Shown in pieces: positions 46,430-58,300 of a stretch of DNA of 64,000 nt (within the stretch, counting starts at the first letter, position 1; each line of letters opens with the position of its first letter). Source of the DNA: Sabellastarte sp. h YS-2021 (lineage: Eukaryota; Annelida; Polychaeta; Sabellida; Sabellidae); the NCBI GenBank assembly GCA_964017235.1, contig OZ024927.1, positions 45,079,293 through 45,143,292 of the forward strand, given 5' to 3'. The position numbers and the translations under genes were made by a program. Under the pieces are notes generated by a model, which was given only the letters and a program-made list of their open reading frames with translations, did no database searches and was not told the origin of the DNA.

Positions 46430-47170
46430 AGAGATACCCCGAAGATCAAAAATTTCGTCGAAATCGCTCTATGTAGCACGGTTTTCGAGATGTTAGCATT
46501 TTTGTGTTTTGCAATTTTTGCGCAAAAATTCGAAAATTCAAAATGGCTGCCATTTTTGGCAAGACAAATTTTTTTTGAAAATTGGCATGGCTACTCTGCA
46601 GAGATACCCTGTGGGTCAAAAATTTCGTCGAAATCGCTCTATCTAGCATGGTTTTCGAGATATAAGCATTTTTATGTTTTGCAATTTTTGTGAAAAATTC
46701 GAAAATTCAAAATGGCTGCCATTTATTGTGAGACAAAATTTTTTTGAAAATTGGCATGGCTACTCTGTAGAAATACCCTGTAGATCAAAAATTTGGTCGA
46801 AATCGCTCTATCTAGCAGGGTTTTTGAGATATAAGCATTTTTATATTTTGCAATTTTTGCGAAAAATTCGAAAATTCAAAATGGCCGCCATTTTTGGCGA
46901 GCCAAACTTTTTTGAAAATAGGCATGGTTACTCTGCAGAGATACCCTGTGGGTCAAAAATTTCGTCGAAATCGCTCTATCTAGTACGGTTTTCGAGAGAT
47001 AAGCATTTTTATGTTTTGCAATTTTTGCGAAAAATTCGAAAATTCAAAATGGCCGCCATTTTTGGCGAGACAAAATTTTTTTCTTTGAAAATTGGGATAA
47101 CTACTCTGCAGAGATACCCTGTGGGTCAAAAATTTCGTCGAAATCGCTCTATCTAGCACGGTTTTTAAGA
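46430..47170 (-). repeat. c-type array, ~170 bp units, relative of family B type 2
   Basis: About four to five units: ATCGCTCTATCTAGCACGGT, TTTGCAATTTTTGCG, TTCAAAATGGCCGCCATTTT, CTCTGCAGAGATACCCTGTG. The complement matches the grammar of the B2 unit (AGATAGAGCGATTTCG, GACCCACAGGGTATCT, AAAATGGCGGCCATTTT), so B and D arrays share ancestry. Confidence 0.85.
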
Positions 47171-47585
47171 TATAAGCATTTTTGTGTTTTCCTTATTTGG
47201 AAAATTCATAATGATTAATTAATCATTAATTACTTGGCCATTTCTTAACCAATCAATGCCAAAATCTAATGATTTCCAGATTTTAATAGAATGAATGTAT
47301 TTGCCAAGTTTCATGTGAATTGATAAAATTCCTTTCAAGTTATCATCCGGACAAGCTTCCCCATCGAAAAAAGACATTTTTGGTCATGTGACCTCTCTGA
47401 TTGGTTGAAATGTCACTGCAGCATATTCAAAAAAATTCCCCAAGGCTACTGCCTAAACCTGCCAAATTTGAAAAGAATCCGCCTAACGGTTACAGAGTTA
47501 TAAGGAAAACAAAATGCGGAGCCGGCGGAGCCGCCGGAGCCTGAAGGTCTCCCATACACAAACAAGCGTCCCGCAATAAGGAGTG

Positions 47586-49790
47586 ATTTTAAATGCACTT
47601 TAACCTCTCAGCCGGGCTTTAAGAGCCAACTTGTACAAACACACCCAACTGATCACTTACAAATTTTTATAACAACTAAGCTATTTAGTTTTATACACAG
47701 TTTACACTTCTATTTAATACCATTTTATTTTTTTGTGCCAAAGTATGTAGATAAAAAATGTAATTAAAAAGACTGTGTGTATAAAACATGTTTATTATCT
47801 GCTACTACCTGGAATACAATAAATATAGCCTTTGTGTAAATAGAACAAGTTACAAACAGTAGAAACAACACAAAACTGTAACAGTAGCACTAACTTACCA
47901 CAAACTACCTTCATGTCTCCATGAAGTCTCTACTGTAAACAAAGCCTAAGTATTTGAAATTTTAGAAGAAAGATACATGAAAATATAGGAATATCTGTTC
48001 AATTTACTTAAAATCAACGAACTCTTTTTTTTTTTGGAATGTAACCTGTTGTGTGTCAGGCTCAAGAAAGCACATTGAGGTCATTGAATGACTTTATTCA
48101 CAGATGGTATACCTGGTCTTATATCATCTTCTATTGAACAAAATATACCTTTAACAAGATGCAGAAGGCCAGAAACCTATTGGGACAAATCTATTTTACC
48201 TACAAAATGACTACATGAGAGCATCAAAACTTTGCGTAAATATATATAAATGATGCCTATAACAGAAACCTTAACAATCCTTTCTGCAAATTACTTGTAA
48301 CTATAAAATAACAAAAAAAAAATTATATTTTAATTGGCAGTGTTGAAATAAATAATATGAACTTTGGAAGAATGTGAAGTTTTGAACTATTTTGCGGTCT
48401 GTCTCATATTATTCACAATCGGAAACATCTCTTCTAATACTCCACCACTTCACAAATTATCTGTATTTTGTTAATAGATAACACACCATTGTCTATTACA
48501 CATACAGAATTATCATAAAATTAATGCTCTTCAAAAACACATTCAACCAAAAGTTGTACTTAAGATAATTTCATTGCTGTGCAGAAACAGACTTTTGGAA
48601 ATCTACCGTTATGTGGACAAATATTTATGGCAGCTGAATAAATTAATTTCATCCACCGGTAACATGAGGTCGTTCTTGTCACAATAATAAACTTTCTTTT
48701 GATACTTTTAAATAAACATCAACAGCACACTCTTGAATACTAAGGACCAAAACAGTTTAACAGGAACAGGAATTTACAAATATTCATCTGTGTTGGCAAT
48801 TTTTCCCCCCTAAACTTTTGGAAATTCCACTTATTGATACAATTTATGGCAATGTACACTGTGATTTCAATACAGTTCACTGGCAATTTCATATTTAATT
48901 CAACTACTGAAGGTCTGACCTCACTTTCAACAAATTGGTTATATCCACTAGGTAGCTGTAAAGGTTGAGGAAAGCAGTTTAAAACCACAGCAATGTTGAA
49001 TTAGAACTCAACTTGTCACCTCCCTGCTAAATGCCAAGGAATGACCTCCGAGACAGGAGGGTAGTGAATTGCCTATGTAAGACCAAATTTCTATTATGAT
49101 ATTTATAACACAATTAAAAGTGACACTGATAGCAAGGCTCTACTTTATTCTGGCACGACTCACACTTTTGTGTATTTTGTGTAGTATACTCTAAAATGAA
49201 AACATACCAAAGTTACAGTGTTGATTCTAGGAATTTCCAAAAGTGGGGGGCGATCCCCCACCACTGTTAAAATTGTGGGGGAGGGGCTAAAAATTGTGGG
49301 GGATGATTACATGATAAACTTTAAACTAATGGAAAATACTTTTACAGTTTATTTAGCCATTTTTAACAGTGGACATATGTTACTGGTCAAGGCCACTTGG
49401 CTAACCAGCTATTTACAAAAGTAAATGTGACTTCATAGTCTGGCCAAATAAAAATAAAACCCAAACCTATTGGCTATCACTACAGCCTATCTACCAGTTA
49501 ACGCCTGCCTTATATTTCTTTCTTAGAGGTCAAGGAGAAATGTTTCTATAGGTCTACAAAATGGGCGTTCTCGGGTATTTCTAGTTTGTTGTAAAAACAG
49601 CCTATAATACAGATATATTACCAAAATATAACAGTTTCAAAAAAGGTTGAACAGTATTAATTAATTGTACTGTATGTCCTTTTAATAATTTTTTCTTTTT
49701 TTGAAGAAGAAGAAGACATTAATTTATTTATTTAGGGATTTTTTTTCACTTTCAACACTGTGGGGGTTATATCATGATGGGTAGTTTTGT
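47586..49790. other. Low-repeat non-coding stretch
   Basis: AT-rich sequence without convincing exons. Around 49215-49310 a GTGGGGG-rich block (GTTGATTCTAGGAATTTCC) resembles 54647-54720 (GTTGATTCTACAAACTT, GTGGGGGCTCAGCC), so both are copies of another dispersed repeat. ATTTCTAGTTT at 49577 resembles the B 3' end but lacks the hairpin. Confidence 0.45.
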
Positions 49791-49799
49791 GGGCAGAGG

Positions 49800-49965
49800 A
49801 AACCATTACATACATTTGGTTAAGGTTCTGTGCTTTAAACTGCCGACCATTGATAAGCAACTACCAACTTTCCCACATAAGGTCCGGGTTTGAACCGCTG
49901 ACCTCAGAGGTGGGAGGGAAGTATTACCTTGGCGCCAGAAGAAGACACACAGCTGACAATAATAA
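49800..49965 (-). repeat. Possible tRNA-derived SINE head
   Basis: On the minus strand TGGCGCCAAGG (A-box-like) is followed 33 bases later by GGTTCAAACCCGG (a good B-box). No cloverleaf can be drawn and no tail is defined, so this is a promoter-motif match only. Confidence 0.3.
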
Positions 49966-51454
49966 ATTTTAAATGTTTTCTAAAGCATGGCTGTTTACTG
50001 GTAGAAAGCCACTATAGAAATATTGAAATAGAATTTAAAATCAAAATATTGATCTTGGGTATTTACTGGTAGATTACCAGTATATTGTACATGTGTACTT
50101 TTCTGCGCCATATTATGGCACAAACGTCATCTTGACATAAAACAGAAGAAAGAATATTTATTGTTAAAAGATTGCCATCGGTAATCACTTTTGTATACTT
50201 ATGCTGCATTCAGACGGAAATTCATGAGTGGTGTGCACCACTCGTGAGGATGTATATACCAGTGGGAAGCTTTGACCGTTCTTAGGTTATTCACCACCTG
50301 TGTGTTTATATTTAGATGTAAACAAACACAAATATCAAAGAGAAAGAAATAAAAGAAATCACAATATTTCGCTATCCACAATGCAAAACATGTATATTTC
50401 ATTTGTTATACGTTTTCTGAGGTTATTTATCAAAATCCCGAGTACCAAAACACTTCATTTAACATGTTTTTATAATAAAAGCACGTGAATTCTACATCTT
50501 TGTTGTCATTAGAGGTGAAGGTCACAAATTGGAAAGTTTCTGGTGGCACCCAACCCATGAGTGGTAAATACGACCCGTGACACTGATCTTGACAAATTTA
50601 CAGGCAGTGAAGTCGTGTTTATGGCCGGTAAGAACGCTGCACTAGTTCTATCGCATACCAAATAAGGAAGTACATACCGTGTTGTGGATGTGACAATCCC
50701 AATCCAGAATACTGTCAGTGTCATTTTTTCCTGCCTCCATTTTTGATGTAACCATCCACTGTATGCTTATTTTATGTTTTTGGGTGTTATGTACCTAAAT
50801 ATTGGCTGTAGCACATAATGTATTTGAAATGTTTCAAACATGCAAACAATAACGAAACCACATTGTCAACAAGCGTTATTCGTAATGTGTTTTGACAGAA
50901 AAATCAAAACCTTGACAAACTCTCGATCCTTGCAGTGTTTGGATTTTCTAGATATCTCGTCTTTTCGCTTTATATATTTCCCGCATCGCCTTGTGAACTA
51001 CGCATTCTCATATAATTTGGTCACCGCAGACTTCAAAAAGGCGTCCTAGAAGCAACACTGAAAGTTATATTCACACTAATTATTGATGCTTGCTTATAAG
51101 ATTTATATTACAACATAACTAGTTGCATATGTTACATTGATAGGTTAAGATCTTGTTTATGTGCTGTAAATGAACCATATTTTCCCCTGAACATGTCTAA
51201 TAAAAATCGTGAAATTGCATAACATTCAGAATTTTGTTCTATCATATTCCTAGAAAAAGGAATTAATTAATTTTCATACAATACATGAAAGTTTATAAGA
51301 GAAATACTTTTGTAAAAGCAAATAATCGACACAATCACAGCACAGACTTTTAACAGGTAGATATTCACAAGAACATATTCGTGTAGAAGTTAGTGTTGTA
51401 TATTAAATGCAATGTGACAAAAGTTCATGAACAAAACACAGGTTTATGAAGCTG
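49966..51454. other. Intergenic sequence beyond the HSPA4 3' end
   Basis: No gene visible. A short palindrome GAGTGGTG-tg-CACCACTC sits at 50226-50243. The rest is AT-rich. Confidence 0.4.
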
Positions 51455-52141
51455 AAACATCTCGTCTTTTATTTTAACCTGTATAAATATAACTGAACCT
51501 TGGAAGATCAATGCAACAAAAGCAAAAGCTTCGGCATATTCTCAACATTTCAACAGCAGCAATCTGTTTTACTCAAAATTTGAAAATCCTAAAGCACAAT
51601 CTTTCATGAAAAGTAGCTCTGTCCTGTGAAAAGATTACAGGTTTCACTAATTTTTTAAACTTTTTAACAATGGGTGAACAGATCAATGAATGAGGTCACA
51701 GAAAAGAAACAGTAATCAGAAAAGCTGCATGTTGATCACTTGAATAAAGTAAAATCAAACAAACAAGCGCAAAATGACTTTCATCTGTTTCTGATATATG
51801 TTTCTGTTAACACACTGAGGTCAATGCTATTATTAGAAATGAAAAATATACATAACTGTTATTTCGGTCACTTAATGAATTTTCCGTTCTACCTCGTCAG
51901 TTCCAGAAATCTCTGCATGTTTAAGCCAAACTTCTGTGGCTATAAATCATTATATTATAGATTATTATACTTACTTACTATTATAATGTGACATGAAATA
52001 ATGTTTTTTCCCCATATTCATCTCAGATGCATATGTTTCCCGAACTCTTTACGTCTTTGATTATAATTTTCCTTATATCACCCTATTATTCTTTTCTCTG
52101 ACTATAACATGATTTATCATTGTCCCTATGTTGTCCTGTCA
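51455..52141 (-). other. HSPA4: Probable 3' untranslated region of HSPA4
   Basis: After the stop codon (52142-52144) the minus strand is AT-rich and repeat-free, with AATAAA on the minus strand at ~51465-51470 (TTTATT on +). The poly(A) position is inferred. Confidence 0.4.
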
Positions 52142-52345
52142 TTAATCTAACTCCATGTCCACTTTTGGGTCTACATCAGTTCCTCCATTCTCAGCATCCA
52201 TGGGTTGTTCTGTCTTCTGTTCCCCTGCATCGCCTTTCCCCTCTTTTTCTTGGCTCTCCTTGTCCTTCTTATCATCTTTGGGAGGTTCCTCCTTAGGCTT
52301 GGGTTTTGGTTTGCTCAGGATAGGGTTACACACAGACTCTAGTAG
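52142..52345 (-). CDS. HSPA4: HSPA4 terminal coding exon
   Basis: It codes for LLESVCNPILSKPKPKPKEE, PPKDDKKDKESQEKEGKGDA and a Glu/Asp-rich end at TAA. The acceptor on the minus strand is TTCATAG|CTACTAG. The tail ends in MELD, like the MDLD ending of vertebrate HSPA4. Confidence 0.88.
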   Translation of the reverse strand, partial: LLESVCNPILSKPKPKPKEEPPKDDKKDKESQEKEGKGDAGEQKTEQPMDAENGGTDVDPKVDMELD

Positions 52346-55300
52346 CTATGAATGAAAAGAACAAGAAAATTTATTACACATTTTGAATTATAAGGAAATG
52401 AAGGTTATGAAAATGCCTGTAATGGACAGAAAGATAGGACATTAGAGAGAGGGAAAATAGAGTATATTATATTTGGAAGTTACAATCCTTATTCAGTGGC
52501 TGTAATACTATACATGAGCAAGATTTTTATGTATATCCTGGAAAAACATATAGATGGCAGCAGAGGTACATTCTACATATATATTGCACAGGTTCGTTTG
52601 TCCATGGAGTGGAATCTAATGCACATAAAACATCTGAACATCCACTACTCAAAAGTAAACATGCATTTTCAAATTGCTAAGCAACCTATATTGTACACTT
52701 GAAAAAATGAATGAACATCTCTGAGAAAAATGGGGTTATAGACCCTAAAATGCAGGTTGCACAATCACGATCAAGGTTAGGGTCCAGTAACAGGGCACTA
52801 ATTTCAAAAGCAACCCAACACAGGTGGCTACCTAAGACCTTGTCAAATTTCAAGTTGATTGGCGGAAGCTTCGAGTGAAGAAACCAAAATGTTGACAGAC
52901 ACATGAATGCACTGACTGGCACCAATTTCAAAAGCCACCCAGCCCAAGTGGAGTCCTATCAGTCTGTCAAATTTCAAATTGATCAGCATAAGTTGCTTCG
53001 AGTTAGAGTCTGAAAACCAAATGATGACAGATGGGCAGATGTCAGGCACATCAACCTAATAGGCTAGTTGGGTACACACAATTCGCCCCCCAAAAAAGTT
53101 TAGTGGCTCAACCATATGTTTCAAACAAAGCAAATGTAGATAACATTAATCATGTGAACCTTATGCAGACACCCTTCCAACTGACATGTTTATTCATTTA
53201 CAAGGGCCAAAATACAACCAACAGGTTCATTGCACATATACTTTAATGTTTTGTTCCTGTACAAACATTTCCAAACTGGTAATTAAGTACAGGTACCATT
53301 AACACAAAATTGTACGCGACACATGTTGTATAATTTATACCAACCTTCTTCTGATTCAAAACATCACTAGACAGCACCACAGGGTCTTGATGAAGGATCT
53401 GTTTTGATGCAGCATTTGACTTTTTGTCGAACCACTCGGACTTTTCCTGTAAAGCTTTTGTTACTTTGTCCATTTCCACTTGTTCTATGTGAGCATAAGT
53501 TTCTTCCTGTTAAAACACAACACCAAATTGTTGGACATATAAAGACTATGAAGCTAGGCAATACATTTGGGTTTAACATTGCTTTCAACACATTGTATCA
53601 GAAATTTGGGTGATAGAGGCAAACAGTGCATAATTTTTGTCAAGAATCTGTACTGAAAATTTTCTGGCATCAGCCAACTACCAGCTTCCTCACTACAGGT
53701 TGGGCTAATACCATACATAATTGGTTGCAACCTATTGTAGTTTTTACTTAAAATAATTCATGAGTAATATCAATGTTCCGTATGCTTTTTCTTTCTGGAG
53801 CAACATAGTAAATAATGCACGGCACCTTGGCATTGTAGGAGTCCAGAGCTTTCCTTACAAGTTGTAAACTGCGACCAAGTTCTTCAAATGCAGCAGGACG
53901 CTTTTGATGTTCTGTATATCTCAGAACAATAGGATCACCGGTTTTCTGTAAAAATTGACAAAACACTCTTAAAATTGCATTAAAATATACTTTACAATAT
54001 TTTGTAATAGCCACCTGGTTCATTAGTTTCTCCTTGGCTTCTCAACAAAGCTTGTAGGATACCCAATTGTCCCATCGCAGTTCTATTATTTAGTGAAAAT
54101 CTCACCTGTAATCTAAAACATTTCCTTAATGATACTTAATGTCTAGGCTTGTAATGTAATTCCAGTAGACTCAGTGCAACTAAAACCTATTGTATTCAAT
54201 GCTTTTTTGTTTCATAGCTAACTACTACTTATACCCCAAAAGACATGCCATTCCTCCATTCAAGATCAAAACTGGCTTCAGCTGTATCTGAATTTAACTT
54301 AGACTGATTCAAGTAATACAGAATTCACTGTGTAACATGAGCTTTCAAATGAATTACCTTGAGTGTGGTCAGTGCGTCCACATAGGCCTGTTTGGCTACA
54401 TCCTCCCCCTCGTTGTAAAGCCAGTTCTCCATCTCTCTTAGTTTGTCACAAAACTTCTCTTTATCCTGGATATAAAAAACTAAACAAAACTAGAAACGTC
54501 CCTTACAGGGCACTTAGTTTCTCAAACATGGGTAAGAAATTTACACAAACTGCCTGTCACTCCATTTACGAGATAAAAGAAAATAACTATTTTCTGTGGA
54601 CATCTCAGCTGGCCTCATAAACATTAGAAAATCTAACTTTTATATACAATGTTGATTCTACAAACTTAGAAACATGGGGGTACCTCATCACCCACCCATG
54701 TCTGAAAAAAGTGGGGGCTCAGCCAAATAAGATGTAAACCTATCCTGTACCTAGTCAATAACGGGTAAATAGAAAATTTTGTAGCTGATTAATATTAATT
54801 TATTAGCTAGAATATGCACGACAGATAAAAAAATAGCATCAGAGATGCCCGTACCCCACAGCCTTGGGAAATATTTTCAACACCATGAGATACAGAAGTA
54901 CTGTATCAGTACAAACTTCAGGATACTTTCAGAGCACTGTCAGTTATATAAAGGTCCAAACAATGTTTAAATGGAGAAATAATGTTTAAAAGAAAGATCA
55001 TGCATACAAAGATGAAGTATAAAACAAGATAATTCAATAACAAGATGACAGCATTAATCAGCAAACTAAAATTCAACCCTCTTTATCTACATCTGCAAGG
55101 CCCGAATTATGGTTTAGATGGTTTGAATATTACCATGCATACAGAAGTGGTAATACATTTAATGAATGCTTATGTGTGGTGTTGGAGCAAAATCTGTGGC
55201 TCACTTGATGAAATTCTATCTCTTACAATGGGAAGTTATGAAAGTAAAATTCTTAATAAATTCTAATATGATTTTAATAGTGCTTAATCTGCATCAAAAG

Positions 55301-58300
55301 AGAGACCCAAAGGTGCAACAAGATTTTATAGGTCAAGGTCACTACGACAAGGTCAAAGGTCAAATTAAGGTGACACCATGATAATACACACCTATAGCCC
55401 CTAACCAATGTCCCTAGCAAGTATCAACTTCCTCAACCTTACGGTTTCCAAGATATAGCCCGGACAAGATTTTATAGGTCAAGGTCACTACGCCAAGGTC
55501 AAAGGTGAAATCAAGGTCAGATCATGACGTTGCACAACTATATCCCCTAACCAATGTCCCTACCAAGTATCAACTTCCTACACCTTACGGTTTCCGAGAT
55601 ATAGTCCGGACAACATTTTATAGGTCAAGGTCACTACGGCAAGGTCAAAGGTCAAATCAAGGTCAGACCACGACATTGCACACCTACACCCCCTAACCAA
55701 TATCCCTACCAAGTATCAACTTTCTACACCTTACGGTTTCCGAGATATAGCCCGGACAAGATTTTATAGGTTAAGGCCACTACGACAAGGTCAAAGGTCA
55801 AATCAAGGTCAGACCATAACACTGCACACCTACACCCCCTAGCAAATGTCCCTACCAAATATCAACTTCCTACACCATACGGATTCCGAGATATAGCCCG
55901 GACAAGATTTTATAGGTCAAGGCCACTACGGCAAGGTCAAAGGTCAAATCAAGGTCAGACCATGACGTTGCAGACCTACACCCCCTAACCAATATCCCTA
56001 CCAAGTATCAACTTCCTACACCTTACGGTTTCCGAGATATAGCCCGAACAAGATTTTATAGGTCAAGGTCACTACGGCAAGGTCAAAGGTCAAATCAAGG
56101 TCACACCACGACGTTGCACACCTACACCCCCTAACCAATGTCCCTACCAAATATCAACTTCCTACACATTACAGTTTCCGATATATAGCCTGGACAAGAT
56201 TTTATAGGTCAAGGTCACTACGGCAAGGTCAAAGGTCAAATCAAGGTCAGACCATAACACTGCACACCTACACCCCCTAGCAAATGTCCCTACCAAATAT
56301 CAACTTCCTACACCATACGGTTTCCAAGATATAGCCCGGACAAGATTTTATAGGTCAAGGCCACTACGGCAAGGTCAAATCAAGGTCAGACCATGACGTT
56401 GCAGACCTACACCCCCTAACCAATATCCCTACCAAGTATCAACTTCCTACACCTTACGGTTTCCGAGATATAGCCCGAACAAGATTTTATAGGTCAAGGT
56501 CACTACGGCAAGGTCAAAGGTCAAATCAAGGTCACACCACGACGTTGCACACCTACACCCCCTAACCAATGTCCCTACCAAATATCAACTTCCTACACAT
56601 TACAGTTTCCGATATATAGCCTGGACAAGATTTTATAGGTCAAGGTCACTACGGCAAGGTCAAAGGTCAAATCAAGGTCAGACCATGACGTTGCACACCT
56701 ACACCCCCTAACCAATATCCCTACCAAGTATCAACTTCCTACACCTTACGGTTTCCGAGATATAGCCCGGACAAGATTTTATACGTCAAGGTCACTACAG
56801 CAAGGTCAAAGGTCAAATCAAGGTCAGACTATGACGTTGCACAACTACACCCCCTAACCAATGTCCCTACCAAGTATCAACTTCCTACACCTTACGGTTT
56901 CTGAGATATAGCCCGGACAACATTTTATAGGTCAAGGTCACTACGGCAAGGTCAAAGGTCAAATCAAGGTCAGACCACGGCATTGCACACCTACACCCCC
57001 TAACCAATATCCCTACCACGTATCAACTTTCTACACCTTACGTTTTCCGAGATATAGCCCGGACAAGATTTTATACGTCAAGGTCACTACAGCAAGGTCA
57101 AAGGTCAAATCAAGGTCAGACTATGACGTTGCACAACTACACCCCCTAACCAATGTCCCTACCAAGTATCAACTTCCTACACCTTACAGTTTCCGAGATA
57201 TAGCCCGGACAAGATTTTCAAACTCAAGGTCACTACGGCAAGGTCAAAGGTCAAATCAAGGTCAGACCATAACGTTGCACACCTACACCCCCTAACCAAT
57301 GTCCCTACCAAGTATCAACTTCCTACACCTTACGGTTTCTGAGATACAGCCCGGACAAACTATTTCCCGCCGCCCGCCCGCCAATCCACCCATGGGTGAA
57401 AACAATACCCCGACAGCCCTTAAGGGCTGTGGGGTAAAAACTGGCTTCAACCATTTACTTCAACCTAAAAATCATGAGAATTCATTTTTTAGTGACATTT
57501 CAAAATAAATACCACATTTTTAATACAAAGAATGATAAATGCAAGCAAATTTATTTTTTCCGTTCATTTGTACCATCTAGAGATAGCAATGTCAAATTTT
57601 GAGTATTGTTTTTGAACACTGAAGACTTCACATTCCTGACTTCATGTACTTACAGCCTCCAGGACATAAGGTACCAGGGTCTCATAGAGCTTTTCTCTCA
57701 TCTCATACACATACTCCTCCACCCCATTCTTGGCTGCTGTTCTGTCTCTTTCTAGTCTGTCATTTGAAACCATTTGATTCTGCAAAAGCCAGTTAGTTCT
57801 ACACATAAAAACATTATTACTGGGATTTAACATCTCTGGTTCAAGTACAAGATTTCAAAAGAAATAAAACTCGGTACACTCTATATAAAATAATTTAGTT
57901 ACTCTTCTGAAAACATTCCACAATAAAAAGATTTTGGTGACTTGATACCAACATATCCCCAGATAGGCAATCTCTCATGCCAAAGGGTTGATTGGGTACT
58001 TTTTGTGAGACCCATATTCTGTGTACCACAATTATTATGACGAATTATTTTTTATTAGTTTATTTTCAATCTTTCTTAAGACTGATCCTTTTAAAGAATT
58101 TAAAAGTTGTCTATACATTCTCAAACTGCCGAAAACAGGTTGTTCTGTTTTATATGCTTTATTAGTGTAGCGATGAAATATCATAAAATGTTGTAATTAG
58201 ATATCAGCACATTGATTTTTATCTCAAGAATTTATTTTTCATTTTTTCATTCCTAAATAAATGTACAGTTGTATTCTTGCATAGAGAAAACATGAAAACC

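Larger units (their letters stand above)
44914..47585 (-). mobile_element. Element D1, inverted, with two array types
   Basis: On the minus strand the 5' end near 47585 reads TTGCGGGACGCTTGTTTGTG, a CG-rich phrase (GGCTCCGGCGGCTCCGCCGG, 47520-47545), and a leader. The c-type array (47170-46430), the 133 bp array (46415-45340), and a tail shared with D2 follow, ending GCGAGCGATCCTCTAG before TTA (44914). D2 starts at 62103 with the same tail. Confidence 0.55.

Noticed and set aside
49577..49590. Third family B 3' end (ATTTCTAGTTT)
   Set aside because: The diagnostic hairpin and inverse repeat upstream are absent.
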